Assembly: GCA_043392685.1 (NCBI GenBank)
Contig: JBHZGM010000020.1
Source: Metapseudomonas sp043392685
GTDB lineage: Bacteria > Pseudomonadota > Gammaproteobacteria > Pseudomonadales > Pseudomonadaceae
DNA: 64,000 nt
Reading direction: 5' to 3' (one strand)
Made by a program: the position numbers and the translations under genes. Below the pieces are notes generated by a model, which was given only the letters and a program-made list of their open reading frames with translations, had not been told where the DNA came from and did no database searches. This document shows positions 50,594 through 59,754 of the stretch, in pieces. The first letter of the stretch is position 1, and each line of letters begins with the position of its first letter.

Positions 50594-52582
50594 ATGAGCA
50601 TGGAGCGTCTCAGTCAGCAAGTCGACGCTTACGTAGCCTGGAAGCGCGAGCTGCTGCGGGAGATCACCCGCTATAGAAGCTGGCTCGAACACAACCGGCT
50701 CAACTCCGATGCGCTCTCGGCCAAGCTGGAGCGCGCCCAGCGCCTGCTCCGCACCGATCACATCACCCTGGCCTTCGTCGGCGAGTTCTCCCGCGGCAAG
50801 ACCGAGCTGATCAACAGCCTGTTCTTCTCCGAGTTCGGCCAGCGCATGCTGCCGTCCCAGGCCGGGCGCACCACCATGTGCCCCACCGAACTGTTCTACG
50901 ACCCGCGCTCCGAGCGTTCCTACATCCGCCTGTTGCCCATCGAGTCGCGCACTGCCTCGGCCAGCGTGTCCCAGTTCAAGCGAGCGCCGCGGCACTGGGT
51001 GAACATCCCGCTGGACCCGAGCGACCCGGACAACATGATCCAGGCCTTCGCCCAGGTGACGCGGACCAAGCCGATGCCGGTGGAACAGGCCATCCAGCTC
51101 GGCTTCCACCCCGACATGCTCGATCCCACCGGCCGCCCCGGCGAAGTCCTGGTGCCGGCCTGGCGCCACGCCATGGTCAACTTCGACCACCCGCTGCTGC
51201 GCAAGGGCCTGCGCATCCTCGACACCCCCGGCCTGAACGCCCTCGGCAGCGAGCCCGAGCTCACCCTGTCGATGCTGCCGGCCGCCCAGGCTATCGTCTT
51301 CCTGCTCTCGGCCGATACCGGCGTCACCGCCAGCGACATGAGCATCTGGCAGCGGCACATCCGCCAGCTCGACGAAGACACCCAGACCCACCTGTTCGCC
51401 GTGCTGAACAAGATCGACGTGCTCTGGGATGACCTGGCCGGCGACGCTTCCGTGAAGAATGCGATTCGCCGCATGCAGGAAACCACCGCCCGCCAGCTCG
51501 GCATCCGCAGTGACGAAGTGCTGCCGCTGTCGGCCAAGCAGGCACTGCTGGCCAAGGTGCGCAAGGATGGCGATCTGCTCGTCCGCAGCCAGATCTGCGC
51601 ACTGGAAGAATTGCTCTGCGAGCGCATCGTCACGCAGAAGGAACGCCTGATCGAAGACCACGTGGCGCATCAGATGATGACGCAGCTGCAGAACAGCCTG
51701 CACGTACTCAACCTGCGCCTGGAGAAGGTCCGCGAGCAGCAGCAGATGCTCGACAACCATCAGCAGGACAACGGCCAGATGCTCTTCGAGCTGACCGCGC
51801 GGACCAGGGAAGACCATGCCCAGCACCATCGCCGCCTGCTCGGCCTGAAAACCAACCAGCGCCTGCTCAAGCGCCAGGGCGAAGTCCTGCGCAATGCCGT
51901 GCGCACCGAGCGCCTGGACGAGCACCTGGCACGCCTGCGCCGCGAGCTCACCGGCAGCTGGACCACGCTGGGCATCAACCAGAGCATTCTGCATTTCTTC
52001 CATGCGGTGCAGGACGACCTGCACAGCCTCGAACACGAGGCGGAAATGGCCAACAAGATGGTCGCGGCCATCTATCGTCGGCACAACGAAGAGAACCCGC
52101 TGAACGGGATAGAAGCGCAGCAGTTCAACGTGAAGCGCTATCTCCGCGAGCTGCGCCAACTGCGCGACAAGGCCGATCAGTTCCGCCTGCATCCCAGGAC
52201 CCTGCTAACCGAGCAGCGCCAGCTCGGCAAGCGCTTCTTCGACACTCTGGTACAGGAAGTCATCGCCATGCACCAGCACCTGCGCCTGGAAGTCGTGCAA
52301 TGGGCCAGCGATGCCCTGACGCCGCTGATGCAGCACACCCTGGAGCACAAGCAGCTGCTGGAAACCCACATGCTGCGGCTCAAGGCCCTGGCCCAGGAAA
52401 CCCAGCTCACCCGTCAGCGCGGCCAGCAGCTGCAGCGCTACACCGAGGAACTGGAGCAGCAGATCGCCGAAGCCAACGAGATGCTGCGGACCTTCCGCCG
52501 CCCCTCGCCAATGCAGCGCATGAACAAGGTCGTCAACCTGCCGCTGGCATCGCGCAAGCAGCGCGGTAGCGGGTCCGCCTGA
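50594..52582 (+). CDS. Dynamin-like large GTPase
   Basis: 662 residues, not recognised as a named gene. The GTPase domain has G1 P-loop GEFSRGKT (residues 63-70), G2 region with conserved Thr (TTMCPTELFY near 95), G3 DTPGL at 210-214 and G4 NKID at 272-275. The C-terminal ~370 residues are long helices with coiled-coil heptads (about 355-400, 440-500, 585-645), as in bacterial dynamin-like proteins. No membrane segment is predicted. The P-loop GxxSxGKT is that of dynamins. It lies between yggU and metX, with its own leader (GAGGAG before the ATG). Role may be membrane remodelling or stress; that is inference. Equivalent to PA0391. Confidence 0.8.
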   Translation: MSMERLSQQVDAYVAWKRELLREITRYRSWLEHNRLNSDALSAKLERAQRLLRTDHITLAFVGEFSRGKTELINSLFFSEFGQRMLPSQAGRTTMCPTELFYDPRSERSYIRLLPIESRTASASVSQFKRAPRHWVNIPLDPSDPDNMIQAFAQVTRTKPMPVEQAIQLGFHPDMLDPTGRPGEVLVPAWRHAMVNFDHPLLRKGLRILDTPGLNALGSEPELTLSMLPAAQAIVFLLSADTGVTASDMSIWQRHIRQLDEDTQTHLFAVLNKIDVLWDDLAGDASVKNAIRRMQETTARQLGIRSDEVLPLSAKQALLAKVRKDGDLLVRSQICALEELLCERIVTQKERLIEDHVAHQMMTQLQNSLHVLNLRLEKVREQQQMLDNHQQDNGQMLFELTARTREDHAQHHRRLLGLKTNQRLLKRQGEVLRNAVRTERLDEHLARLRRELTGSWTTLGINQSILHFFHAVQDDLHSLEHEAEMANKMVAAIYRRHNEENPLNGIEAQQFNVKRYLRELRQLRDKADQFRLHPRTLLTEQRQLGKRFFDTLVQEVIAMHQHLRLEVVQWASDALTPLMQHTLEHKQLLETHMLRLKALAQETQLTRQRGQQLQRYTEELEQQIAEANEMLRTFRRPSPMQRMNKVVNLPLASRKQRGSGSA

Positions 52583-52632
52583 ACGCCCCGCAGCACCTGA
52601 TTATTCAACGTCTTAGCCGCCATCCCCCGCGC

Positions 52633-52668
52633 TTGCCGCTGGGGGCGGCGCTCTTTAGACTGGCGCCC
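52633..52668 (+). promoter_or_regulatory. Sigma-70 promoter for metX
   Basis: TTGCCG (52633-52638), a 17-bp spacer and TAGACT (52656-52661). Transcription would begin near 52668, 26 bp before the metX ATG. The 111-bp gap from the upstream gene shows no riboswitch-like structure. Confidence 0.65.
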
Positions 52669-52693
52669 TTCCCAGATTGAGAGCAGGGTCGCG

Positions 52694-53833
52694 ATGCCCA
52701 CCGCCATTCCCGCAGATTCCGTCGGCCTGGTCAGCCCCAGCGTGCAGCGCTTCAGCGAACCGCTGGCACTGGCCTGTGGCCGCAGCCTGAGCGACTACGA
52801 ACTGGTCTATGAAACCTACGGCGAACTGAATGCAGAGCGCAGCAACGCGGTGCTGATCTGCCATGCGCTGTCCGGCCATCACCACGCCGCCGGCTACCAC
52901 AGCATGGACGACCGCAAGCCGGGCTGGTGGGACAGCTGCATCGGCCCGGGCAAGCCCATCGATACCCTGAAGTTCTTCGTCGTCAGCCTCAACAACCTCG
53001 GCGGCTGCAACGGCTCGACCGGCCCTTCCAGCATCAACCCGGCCACCGGCGCGCCGTTCGGCGCCGACTTCCCGGTGATGACGGTGGAAGACTGGGTCAA
53101 CAGCCAGGCGCGCCTGGCCGACGTCCTCGGCATCCAGCAGTGGGCCGCCGTGATCGGTGGCAGCCTCGGCGGCATGCAGGCCCTGCAGTGGACCATCAGC
53201 TACCCCGAGCGCGTGCGCCACTGCCTGGCCATCGCCTCGGCGCCCAAGCTCTCGGCACAGAACATCGCCTTCAACGAGGTGGCCCGCCAGGCCATCCTCA
53301 CCGACCCGGATTTCCACGGCGGCCATTTCCAGGAACAGGGCGTGATCCCCAAGCGCGGCCTGATGCTGGCACGCATGGTGGGGCACATCACCTACCTGTC
53401 GGACGATGCCATGGGCGAGAAATTCGGCCGCGGGCTGAAGAGCGAGAAGCTCAACTACGACTTCCACAGCGTGGAATTCCAGGTGGAAAGCTACCTGCGC
53501 TACCAGGGCGAGGAGTTCTCCGGGCGCTTCGACGCCAATACCTACCTGCTGATGACCAAGGCGCTGGACTACTTCGACCCGGCCGCCGCCCATGACGGCG
53601 ACCTGGCCAAGACCCTGGCGGTGGCCAAGGCGGACTTCTGCGTGATGTCCTTCACCACCGACTGGCGCTTCTCCCCGGCCCGCTCGCGGGAAATCGTCGA
53701 CGCCCTGACCGCCGCGCGCAAGAACGTCAGCTATCTGGAGATCGATGCGCCCCAGGGCCACGATGCCTTCCTCATGCCGATCCCGCGCTACCTCCAGGCC
53801 TTCAGCAGCTACATGAACAGGATTGCGGTGTAA
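52694..53833 (+). CDS. metX: Homoserine O-acyltransferase (MetX)
   Basis: 379 residues, alpha/beta-hydrolase fold. Nucleophile Ser in GGSLGGMQALQW near residue 160, Asp/His in the C-terminal region (SFTTDWRFSPARSREIVDAL near 325 and PQGHDAFLMP near 355). MetX activates homoserine, by succinyl-CoA in pseudomonads according to characterised relatives; acyl specificity depends on a few residues and is not assigned here. It is followed by metW after 3 bp, the usual metX-metW pair. Confidence 0.95.
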   Translation: MPTAIPADSVGLVSPSVQRFSEPLALACGRSLSDYELVYETYGELNAERSNAVLICHALSGHHHAAGYHSMDDRKPGWWDSCIGPGKPIDTLKFFVVSLNNLGGCNGSTGPSSINPATGAPFGADFPVMTVEDWVNSQARLADVLGIQQWAAVIGGSLGGMQALQWTISYPERVRHCLAIASAPKLSAQNIAFNEVARQAILTDPDFHGGHFQEQGVIPKRGLMLARMVGHITYLSDDAMGEKFGRGLKSEKLNYDFHSVEFQVESYLRYQGEEFSGRFDANTYLLMTKALDYFDPAAAHDGDLAKTLAVAKADFCVMSFTTDWRFSPARSREIVDALTAARKNVSYLEIDAPQGHDAFLMPIPRYLQAFSSYMNRIAV

Positions 53834-53836
53834 CCC

Positions 53837-54457
53837 ATGCGTGCCGACCTAGAAATCATCCAGGACTGGATTCCCGCCGGCAGCCGGGTGCTCGACCTTG
53901 GCTGCGGCCGTGGCGAACTGCTGGCCTGGCTGCGCGACAACAAGCAGGTCACCGGCTATGGCCTGGAAATCGACCCCGAGAACATCGCCCACTGCCTCGA
54001 CCGTGGCGTGAACGTGATCGAGCAAGACCTGGACAAGGGCCTGGGCAACTTCGCCAGCAACAGCTTCGACGTGGTGGTGATGACCCAGGCGCTGCAGGCG
54101 GTGCACTACCCCGATCGCATCCTCCAGGAAATGCTGCGGGTCGGCCGCGAATGCATCATCACCTTCCCCAACTTCGGCCACTGGCGCTGCCGCTGGTACC
54201 TGGCGCGCTACGGGCGCATGCCGGTGTCGGAGTTCCTGCCCTACACCTGGTACAACACGCCGAACATCCACTTCTGCACCTTCAAGGATTTCGAAGCCCT
54301 GTGTCATGAAATGCAGGTGAAAGTACTCGATCGCCTGGCGGTGGACCACGAGCATCGGCACAACCTGCCGAGCCGGGTTTGGCCTAATCTGTTGGGTGAG
54401 ATCGGCATCTATCGCGTCAGCGGTCCGAGTCTTGCGGACCACCGCATCGCGATCTGA
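53837..54457 (+). CDS. metW: MetW, methionine biosynthesis methyltransferase-like protein
   Basis: 206 residues, class I SAM-methyltransferase fold with the nucleotide-binding GSRVLDLGCGRGELL near 16-28 and DVVVMTQALQAVHYPDRIL near 75. MetW is always found with metX in proteobacteria and is thought to assist homoserine acylation or methionine synthesis. Last bases of metX and start of metW are 3 bp apart. Start ATG 53837. Confidence 0.94.
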   Translation: MRADLEIIQDWIPAGSRVLDLGCGRGELLAWLRDNKQVTGYGLEIDPENIAHCLDRGVNVIEQDLDKGLGNFASNSFDVVVMTQALQAVHYPDRILQEMLRVGRECIITFPNFGHWRCRWYLARYGRMPVSEFLPYTWYNTPNIHFCTFKDFEALCHEMQVKVLDRLAVDHEHRHNLPSRVWPNLLGEIGIYRVSGPSLADHRIAI

Positions 54458-54473
54458 ATAGAAGGAGGCAATC

Positions 54474-54893
54474 ATGCGTCGTCTAGCCCTGTTCCTTTTC
54501 GCCCTTTGCCTGGCCCTGCCGGCAGCCGCCGAGCGCAAGCAGACCTTTGGCGACCTGGATGTGCACTACAACGCGTTCAACTCCAGCTTCCTGCAGCCGG
54601 ACATCGCCGCCGCCGTCGGCCTGACCCGCAGCAAGACGCAAGGCGTGGTCAACGTCGCCGTGCTCAAGGCCGGCAAGGCCAGCACCGCCCGGGTCAGCGG
54701 CCAGGTGAAAAACCTGCTCGGCCAGGTCACGCCGCTGCAGTTCAAGCAGGTCAATGAGGGCGAGGCCATCTACTACCTGGCGCAGTTCCCCTTCAACGAG
54801 CGTGAAATGCTCAACTTCACCCTCAACGTGCAACGCGGAGATGAAGCGCCCCACAGCTTCAGCTTCGACCAGGAATTTTTCCCCGACGAATGA
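54474..54893 (+). CDS. Secreted DUF4426 protein
   Basis: 139 residues. Signal peptide of about 19 residues (LALPAAA-ER), then a beta-rich domain with the family segment FGDLDVHYNAFNSSFLQPDIAAAVGL near 25-50 and the terminal FSFDQEFFPDE. Family members are periplasmic proteins of unknown function. It is 16 bp downstream of metW and overlaps rdgB by 4 bp, in a metX-metW-DUF4426-rdgB-hemW run. Equivalent to PA0388. Confidence 0.88.
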   Translation: MRRLALFLFALCLALPAAAERKQTFGDLDVHYNAFNSSFLQPDIAAAVGLTRSKTQGVVNVAVLKAGKASTARVSGQVKNLLGQVTPLQFKQVNEGEAIYYLAQFPFNEREMLNFTLNVQRGDEAPHSFSFDQEFFPDE

Positions 54894-55483
54894 TGCCCTT
54901 CAAAGAACTGGTGCTGGCCAGCCACAACGCCGGCAAACTCAAGGAACTCCAGACCATGCTCGGTGACAGCGTGAAAGTGCGCTCCATCGCCGAGTTCAGC
55001 GATATCGAGCCTGAAGAGACCGGCCTGACCTTCGTCGAGAACGCCATCCTCAAGGCGCGCAACGCGGCTCGCCTGTCCGGCCTGCCGGCACTGGCCGACG
55101 ACTCCGGCCTGGCGGTGGATTACCTTGGCGGCGCCCCTGGCATCTATTCGGCACGCTACGCCGACGGCAAGGGCGATGCAGCCAACAACGCCAAGCTGCT
55201 GGAGGTCCTGCGCGACGTTCCCGAGGCCGAGCGTGGCGCGCAATTCATCTGCAGCCTGGCGCTGATGCGGCATGCCGACGATCCGCTGCCGATCCTCTGC
55301 GAAGGCAGCTGGCGCGGCCGCATCCTGTTCAAAGCCCGTGGCGAGCACGGCTTCGGCTACGACCCGCTGTTCTGGGTCGAGGAATGCAACAGCTCCGCAG
55401 CCGAGCTCTCCCCCGCCGACAAGAACCGGCTCAGCCACCGCGCCCGCGCCATGGCCCTGCTCAAGCAGCGGCTGGGGATATGA
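54890..55483 (+). CDS. rdgB: RdgB, non-canonical purine NTP pyrophosphatase
   Basis: 197 residues. Family motifs: LVLASHNAGKLKEL near 8-20, ADDSGLAVDYLGGAPGIYSARYA near 68-90 and the C-terminal FGYDPLFW near 155. It hydrolyses ITP, dITP and XTP to monophosphates, keeping deaminated purines out of nucleic acids. Start overlaps the preceding gene by 4 bp and the stop overlaps hemW. Confidence 0.96.
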   Translation: MMPFKELVLASHNAGKLKELQTMLGDSVKVRSIAEFSDIEPEETGLTFVENAILKARNAARLSGLPALADDSGLAVDYLGGAPGIYSARYADGKGDAANNAKLLEVLRDVPEAERGAQFICSLALMRHADDPLPILCEGSWRGRILFKARGEHGFGYDPLFWVEECNSSAAELSPADKNRLSHRARAMALLKQRLGI

Positions 55484-56658
55484 AAGGCCCAGGCACGCAA
55501 CCGGAAGTCGGGGCCGCAGGCTTCCAGCTCCCGCCCCTGGCGCTCTACGTCCATATTCCCTGGTGCGTGCGCAAATGCCCCTACTGCGACTTCAACTCCC
55601 ACGCCGCCGGCTCGGAACTGCCTGAAGAAGCCTATATCGACGCGCTGCTGGCCGACCTTGAACAGGACCTCGGCCATGTCCACGGCCGCGAGCTGACGTC
55701 GATCTTCTTCGGCGGCGGCACCCCCAGCCTGTTCAGCGCCAACGCCATCGGCCGGCTGCTTGACGGCGTGGAACAGCGGGTGCCTTTCGCACGCGCCATC
55801 GAGATCACCCTCGAAGCCAACCCCGGCACCTTCGAGCAGGCCAAATTCGCCGCCTACCGCCAGCTCGGCATCAATCGCCTGTCCATCGGCGTGCAGAGCT
55901 TCCAGGAGGCCAAGCTCAAGGCCCTGGGGCGCATCCACGGCGGCGACGAAGCGGTGCGTGCCGCCGACATGGCGCGCAAGGCAGGCTTCGACAATTTCAA
56001 CCTGGACCTGATGCACGGCCTGCCGGACCAGTCCCTCGAAGACGCCCTGCAAGACCTGCACACCGCCATCGCCCAAGGGCCGACGCACCTCTCCTGGTAC
56101 CAGCTGACCATGGAGCCGAACACGGTGTTCTGGAACCAGCCGCCGGAACTGCCCGAAGACGACATCCTCTGGGACATCCAGGAAGCCGGCCAGGCCCTGC
56201 TGGCCGAACAGGGCTACGCCCAGTACGAAGTGTCCGCCTACGCCCGGGACGGCCTGCGAGCACGACACAACCTCAACTACTGGACCTTCGGCGACTTCCT
56301 CGGTATAGGCGCCGGCGCCCACGCCAAGCTGAGCAGCCCGCAAGGCCGTATCATCCGTACCTGGAAAACCCGCCTGCCGAAGGATTACCTGGACCCAGCC
56401 AAGCGCTTCCAGGCCGGCGAGCGTCACCTCGACCAGGACGAGCTGCCCTTCGAATTCCTCATGAACGTGCTGCGCCTCACGGACGGCGTGCCCTCGGCGT
56501 TGTTCACCCAGCGCACCGGCATGCCGCTGGCCGCGCTGGCCGCCGCGCGTACCGAAGCCGAGGCCCGTGGCCTGCTGCTGAAGGACCCCGAGCGACTGGT
56601 GGCCACCCCCGAGGGCCAGCTGTTCCTCAATGACCTGCTGCAGCACTTCCTGCCTTGA
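55480..56658 (+). CDS. hemW: HemW, radical SAM heme chaperone (HemN-like)
   Basis: 392 residues from ATG 55480, which overlaps the rdgB stop; the upstream frame to 55384 overlaps rdgB and is not used. Radical SAM cluster CVRKCPYCDF near 28-38, glycine-rich GGGTPSLF near 85, and the HemW C-terminal domain. HemW binds heme and is a chaperone for heme insertion, not the oxygen-independent coproporphyrinogen III oxidase HemN itself. Equivalent to PA0386. Confidence 0.93.
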   Translation: MKGPGTQPEVGAAGFQLPPLALYVHIPWCVRKCPYCDFNSHAAGSELPEEAYIDALLADLEQDLGHVHGRELTSIFFGGGTPSLFSANAIGRLLDGVEQRVPFARAIEITLEANPGTFEQAKFAAYRQLGINRLSIGVQSFQEAKLKALGRIHGGDEAVRAADMARKAGFDNFNLDLMHGLPDQSLEDALQDLHTAIAQGPTHLSWYQLTMEPNTVFWNQPPELPEDDILWDIQEAGQALLAEQGYAQYEVSAYARDGLRARHNLNYWTFGDFLGIGAGAHAKLSSPQGRIIRTWKTRLPKDYLDPAKRFQAGERHLDQDELPFEFLMNVLRLTDGVPSALFTQRTGMPLAALAAARTEAEARGLLLKDPERLVATPEGQLFLNDLLQHFLP

Positions 56659-56718
56659 CGGGCGCACCACGGATTTGGAATCGTCTGCCCCCGAACCACT
56701 TCGCCAAGGACCCCCTGG

Positions 56719-57042
56719 ATGGACGTCGTACTGGACCTGATCGCCACCCTGTCGCGCTGGAGCCGCGGCCACCTGCATGACATCGCCCTGGCCATCATGG
56801 CCACGCTTCTGGTGCTGTTCGGCCCTGCTCTGAACGCCTGGGTCCAGCAGCGCATCGGCAGCCTCAACTTCCTCTTCCGCACCCTGCTCTTCGTGCTGCT
56901 CTGCGCGGTGGGCTACGGCCTGGCGATGATCTACCTGACGCCCTGGCTGGCCAAAGGGCTGAACTACTTCAACAACTACACCCTGGCGCCCGTCCTGCTA
57001 CTAGTCTTCTTCGTGATCGGCGTGATCGCCGATCGCAACTGA
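56719..57042 (+). CDS. DUF3392 membrane protein
   Basis: 107 residues with three predicted hydrophobic helices (about 20-40, 48-72 and 88-107). The family-type segment VLFGPALNAWVQQRIGSLNFLFRTLLFVLLCAVGYG spans the first two helices. Function unknown. It starts 60 bp after hemW and precedes another small gene by 42 bp. Equivalent to PA0385. Confidence 0.85.
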   Translation: MDVVLDLIATLSRWSRGHLHDIALAIMATLLVLFGPALNAWVQQRIGSLNFLFRTLLFVLLCAVGYGLAMIYLTPWLAKGLNYFNNYTLAPVLLLVFFVIGVIADRN

Positions 57043-57084
57043 GGCCGGCGGCTTCCCCGGCGGCCCACGAAAGAGAGCACGCCG

Positions 57085-57339
57085 ATGAAGCCGATCAAGC
57101 ACCTCTACCTGCACTTCCAGGACGGCCAACGCCTGGCCCTGCGCTTCCCCCAGCAAACCGCCGACCCGGTGGAGATCGCCAGGGGGTTGCGCCGCCAACT
57201 GGAATCGCCGTTCCTCAGCATCGAAGTGGATGGCGACCTGCTGCTCATCCCGCGGGAAAGCATCAAGTACATGCAGATCAGCCCAGCGCCGCCGACCTTG
57301 CCGGAGGCAACCCTGACCGGGGCGGAGCTGATCAATTGA
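57085..57339 (+). CDS. Small hypothetical protein
   Basis: 84 residues; no recognised family. It has HFQDGQRLALRFPQQ near 10-25, a basic helix RGLRRQLESPFLSIEVDGDLLLIPRES near 38-62 and a short C-terminal tail. Composition suggests a small cytosolic protein. It follows the DUF3392 gene and ends before GGTGCGC-CCC-GCGCACC (57365-57381), a 7-bp stem with GTTTGACC behind it, a weak terminator. Coding potential is supported by codon use and a position match to the PA0384 neighbourhood. Confidence 0.7.
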   Translation: MKPIKHLYLHFQDGQRLALRFPQQTADPVEIARGLRRQLESPFLSIEVDGDLLLIPRESIKYMQISPAPPTLPEATLTGAELIN

Positions 57340-57455
57340 CGGCATGACCGCAAAGGGCTCGGCGGGTGCGCCCCGCGCACCGTTTGACCCGCGCAGATTT
57401 TCCGGTGTGCGCGGCACAGCCTACAGTTTTCCGCCCGCCATAGAACGCGGCCCAT

Positions 57456-57480
57456 TAAAAAGCCGCCCCGAGGGGCGGCT
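57456..57480 (-). terminator. Terminator after the DUF1329 gene
   Basis: AGCCGCCCC and GGGGCGGCT (57461-57469 / 57472-57480) pair, and the minus strand continues with TTTTTAATGGG. It lies 23 bp past the DUF1329 gene stop at 57503. Confidence 0.85.
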
Positions 57481-57502
57481 GGGATGGCCAGGCAGGCCGG
57501 AA

Positions 57503-58849
57503 TCAGTTGCCTTCGCGTCGCAGCGCCTGGGGCGTGAAGTCCCTCGGGCTGAGCACGGCATTGAAATCGTACATGGGTTCGTTGTTATCGAGCCCGTCGA
57601 CAAAGTAACGGCCATCCACGAAATCGTAGATGGTTTCCAGCGTACTGCCGAACATGGGGACATCGTAGTAGCTGATCGGATGACTTTCCTGCATCCCGAT
57701 CAGGCTGCCCTCCCTGTCATAAAGGTCAACAGCGAGGATCTGCCAGCTGTCCTCATCCAGATAGAAGCGGCGCTTGGCATAGGGATGGCTGAACCCCTTG
57801 CGCAAGGTCGCCTCCACCACCCAGACGCGATGCTGCTCGTAGCGCAGCAGGTCGGGATTGACGTAGCTGGTCTTGAGGATCTGCTGGTAGGGAATGCCCT
57901 TCTGGTGCACCGCATAGCTGTTGTAGGGCACCAGCATTTCCTGCTTGCCCAGCAGCTGCCACTCGTAGCGGTCCGGCGCGCCGTTGTAGGAGTCCACCAC
58001 GTCGGCGGTGGCCAGGCCGTTGGTATCGGGCTGCAGGGTGTCGTAGGCCAGCATCGGCAGGCGGCGGACGCGACGCTCGCCGCGATTGAAACGCCAGGCC
58101 TTGCGGATCGACAACACCTGGTCGAGGGTTTCCTGCACCACCAGGGCCGATCCGGACAGCCTGGCCGGCGCCACCACGCGGTACTTGTAGAAGAACAGGG
58201 TGTTCTCCAGGTTGCCCGGCGTCATGCCCTCGCGGCCGTAGACGAAGTAGATGTCCCGCTCCAGTTTCAGCAGGTTGTAGCTGCCGTTGGCGAGGACCGC
58301 CGCCTGGTTGGTGGTGAAGTGCACCTGCTCGCCGCGATAGCGCAGGATGTGGTTCCAGATGGCTTCCAGGCCATTGCCCGGGATGGGGAAAGGCACGCCC
58401 GCAGCCACGCCTTCCACGCCGTTGCCGCCGGCGATCAGCGCGCCGTTCTCGGCGTTGAAGCGGCTGGCGTCGTAGATGCGCTGGGGCGCGGCCGCACTGC
58501 GATGGGTCGGGAAGACCCGCAGCTGGTACTCCGGGTGCTTCTGCAGCAGGGCCTTGTGGCCCGGCGTCAGCAACTGCTCGTACTGGCCGAGGTTCTTGCC
58601 ATCGATGACCAGGCGTGGGGTTTCGCCGGCGTAGGGATCGGGGTGATGCATGCCCGGCTGGTAGCCGACAGGCGGGGTGGCGAGGCCGCCATCCCAGCCC
58701 GGGATGGTGCCGGCTGCGTTGCCGGCGCGTTCACCGCCCAGGGGGGTGAGATCCTGCCCGAGCCGGGCGGCCTGGGTAGCGTCGACCTTGGCCTGGGCTT
58801 GCAGGGCGCAGCCGGCCAGGAGCAGATATCCGAATGTTCTCAACAACAC
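57503..58849 (-). CDS. DUF1329 outer-membrane lipoprotein-sorting-like protein
   Basis: 448 residues from a GTG at 58847-58849, supported by AGGAG six bases upstream. Signal peptide of about 20 residues (CALQAQA-KV). DUF1329 domain is a LolB-like incomplete beta-barrel, often encoded with RND-type transporters for hydrophobic substrates such as sterols; here it stands alone. Central conserved segments include YRGEQVHFTTN, NTLFFYKYRVVAPARLSGSALVVQETLDQVL and RYFVDGLDNNEP. Exact substrate unknown. Confidence 0.85.
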   Translation of the reverse strand: MLLRTFGYLLLAGCALQAQAKVDATQAARLGQDLTPLGGERAGNAAGTIPGWDGGLATPPVGYQPGMHHPDPYAGETPRLVIDGKNLGQYEQLLTPGHKALLQKHPEYQLRVFPTHRSAAAPQRIYDASRFNAENGALIAGGNGVEGVAAGVPFPIPGNGLEAIWNHILRYRGEQVHFTTNQAAVLANGSYNLLKLERDIYFVYGREGMTPGNLENTLFFYKYRVVAPARLSGSALVVQETLDQVLSIRKAWRFNRGERRVRRLPMLAYDTLQPDTNGLATADVVDSYNGAPDRYEWQLLGKQEMLVPYNSYAVHQKGIPYQQILKTSYVNPDLLRYEQHRVWVVEATLRKGFSHPYAKRRFYLDEDSWQILAVDLYDREGSLIGMQESHPISYYDVPMFGSTLETIYDFVDGRYFVDGLDNNEPMYDFNAVLSPRDFTPQALRREGN

Positions 58850-58999
58850 AGCCTTCTCCTCTCGACGCAGTGGCAGCCGCGTCGCTCTTATTCTTATGCC
58901 GCCCGCTCAGTGGACGGGCGGTGCCATCGCAGGATCAGGTGAGGTGCCGGGTGGTCCCGGTCTAGTCAGGTGTGCCGGTGCGCCGCGGGCGGCGCCCCG

Positions 59000-59719
59000 T
59001 CAATCGACGCGCTGGAACTTGAGGTCCCAGACGCCGTGGCCGAGGCGTTCGCCGCGGCGCTCGAACTTGGTCACCGGGCGCTCTTCCGGGCGCGGCACGT
59101 ATCGACCATCTTCGGCCAGGTTGCGATAACCCGGTGCGGCATTCATCACTTCCAGCATGTGCTCGGCGTAGTTTTCCCAGTCCGTGGCCATGTGCAGCAC
59201 GCCGCCAACCCGGAGCTTCTGCCGCACCAGCTCGGCGAAGGCCGGCTGGACGATGCGCCGCTTGTGGTGGCGGGACTTGTGCCAGGGATCGGGGAAGAAC
59301 AGCAGGACGCGGTCCAGGCTGCCATCGGCGATGCAGTCGCGCAGCACTTCCAGGGCATCGCAGCTGTACACGCGAATGTTGGTCAGGCCCTGGGCCATGG
59401 CACCATTGAGCAGGGCGCCGACGCCGGGACGGTGCACTTCGACACCGATGAAGTCCTGCTCCGGCGCGGCCGCGGCCATCTCCAGGGTGGCGTGGCCCAT
59501 GCCGAAACCGATCTCGAAGGTACGCGGTGCACGGCGGCCGAACAGGGCGTCGAAGTCCTGCGGACCGTCGGCCAGCTCCAGGCCGAATTTCGGCCAGCCC
59601 TGGTCGAGGCCGCGCTGCTGGCCTTCGGTCATGCGCCCGGCACGCATCACGAAACTCTTGATGGTGCGGTGGTGGCGCGTTTCGCCGGCTTCAGCCGGCG
59701 AGCCCTGTTCTTCAATCAT
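59000..59719 (-). CDS. trmB: TrmB, tRNA (guanine-N7-)-methyltransferase
   Basis: 239 residues. Class I SAM fold with FEIGFGMGHATLEMA near 67-80, DALEVLRDCI near 127, and the TrmB signature FFPDPWHKSRHHKRR near 150-165. It methylates G46 in tRNA. It lies downstream of thiG with a 174-bp gap that carries the candidate small RNA on the other strand. Start ATG 59717-59719. Confidence 0.96.
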   Translation of the reverse strand: MIEEQGSPAEAGETRHHRTIKSFVMRAGRMTEGQQRGLDQGWPKFGLELADGPQDFDALFGRRAPRTFEIGFGMGHATLEMAAAAPEQDFIGVEVHRPGVGALLNGAMAQGLTNIRVYSCDALEVLRDCIADGSLDRVLLFFPDPWHKSRHHKRRIVQPAFAELVRQKLRVGGVLHMATDWENYAEHMLEVMNAAPGYRNLAEDGRYVPRPEERPVTKFERRGERLGHGVWDLKFQRVD

Positions 59720-59754
59720 TGCGAAAACCTGTTAGCAAACTTACAGAACCTGAT
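59719..59754 (+). promoter_or_regulatory. Candidate sigma-70 promoter for the small RNA
   Basis: TTGCGA (59719-59724), a 17-bp spacer and TACAGA (59742-59747), with predicted start near 59754. It lies on the strand opposite trmB and partly overlaps the trmB start. Confidence 0.5.
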
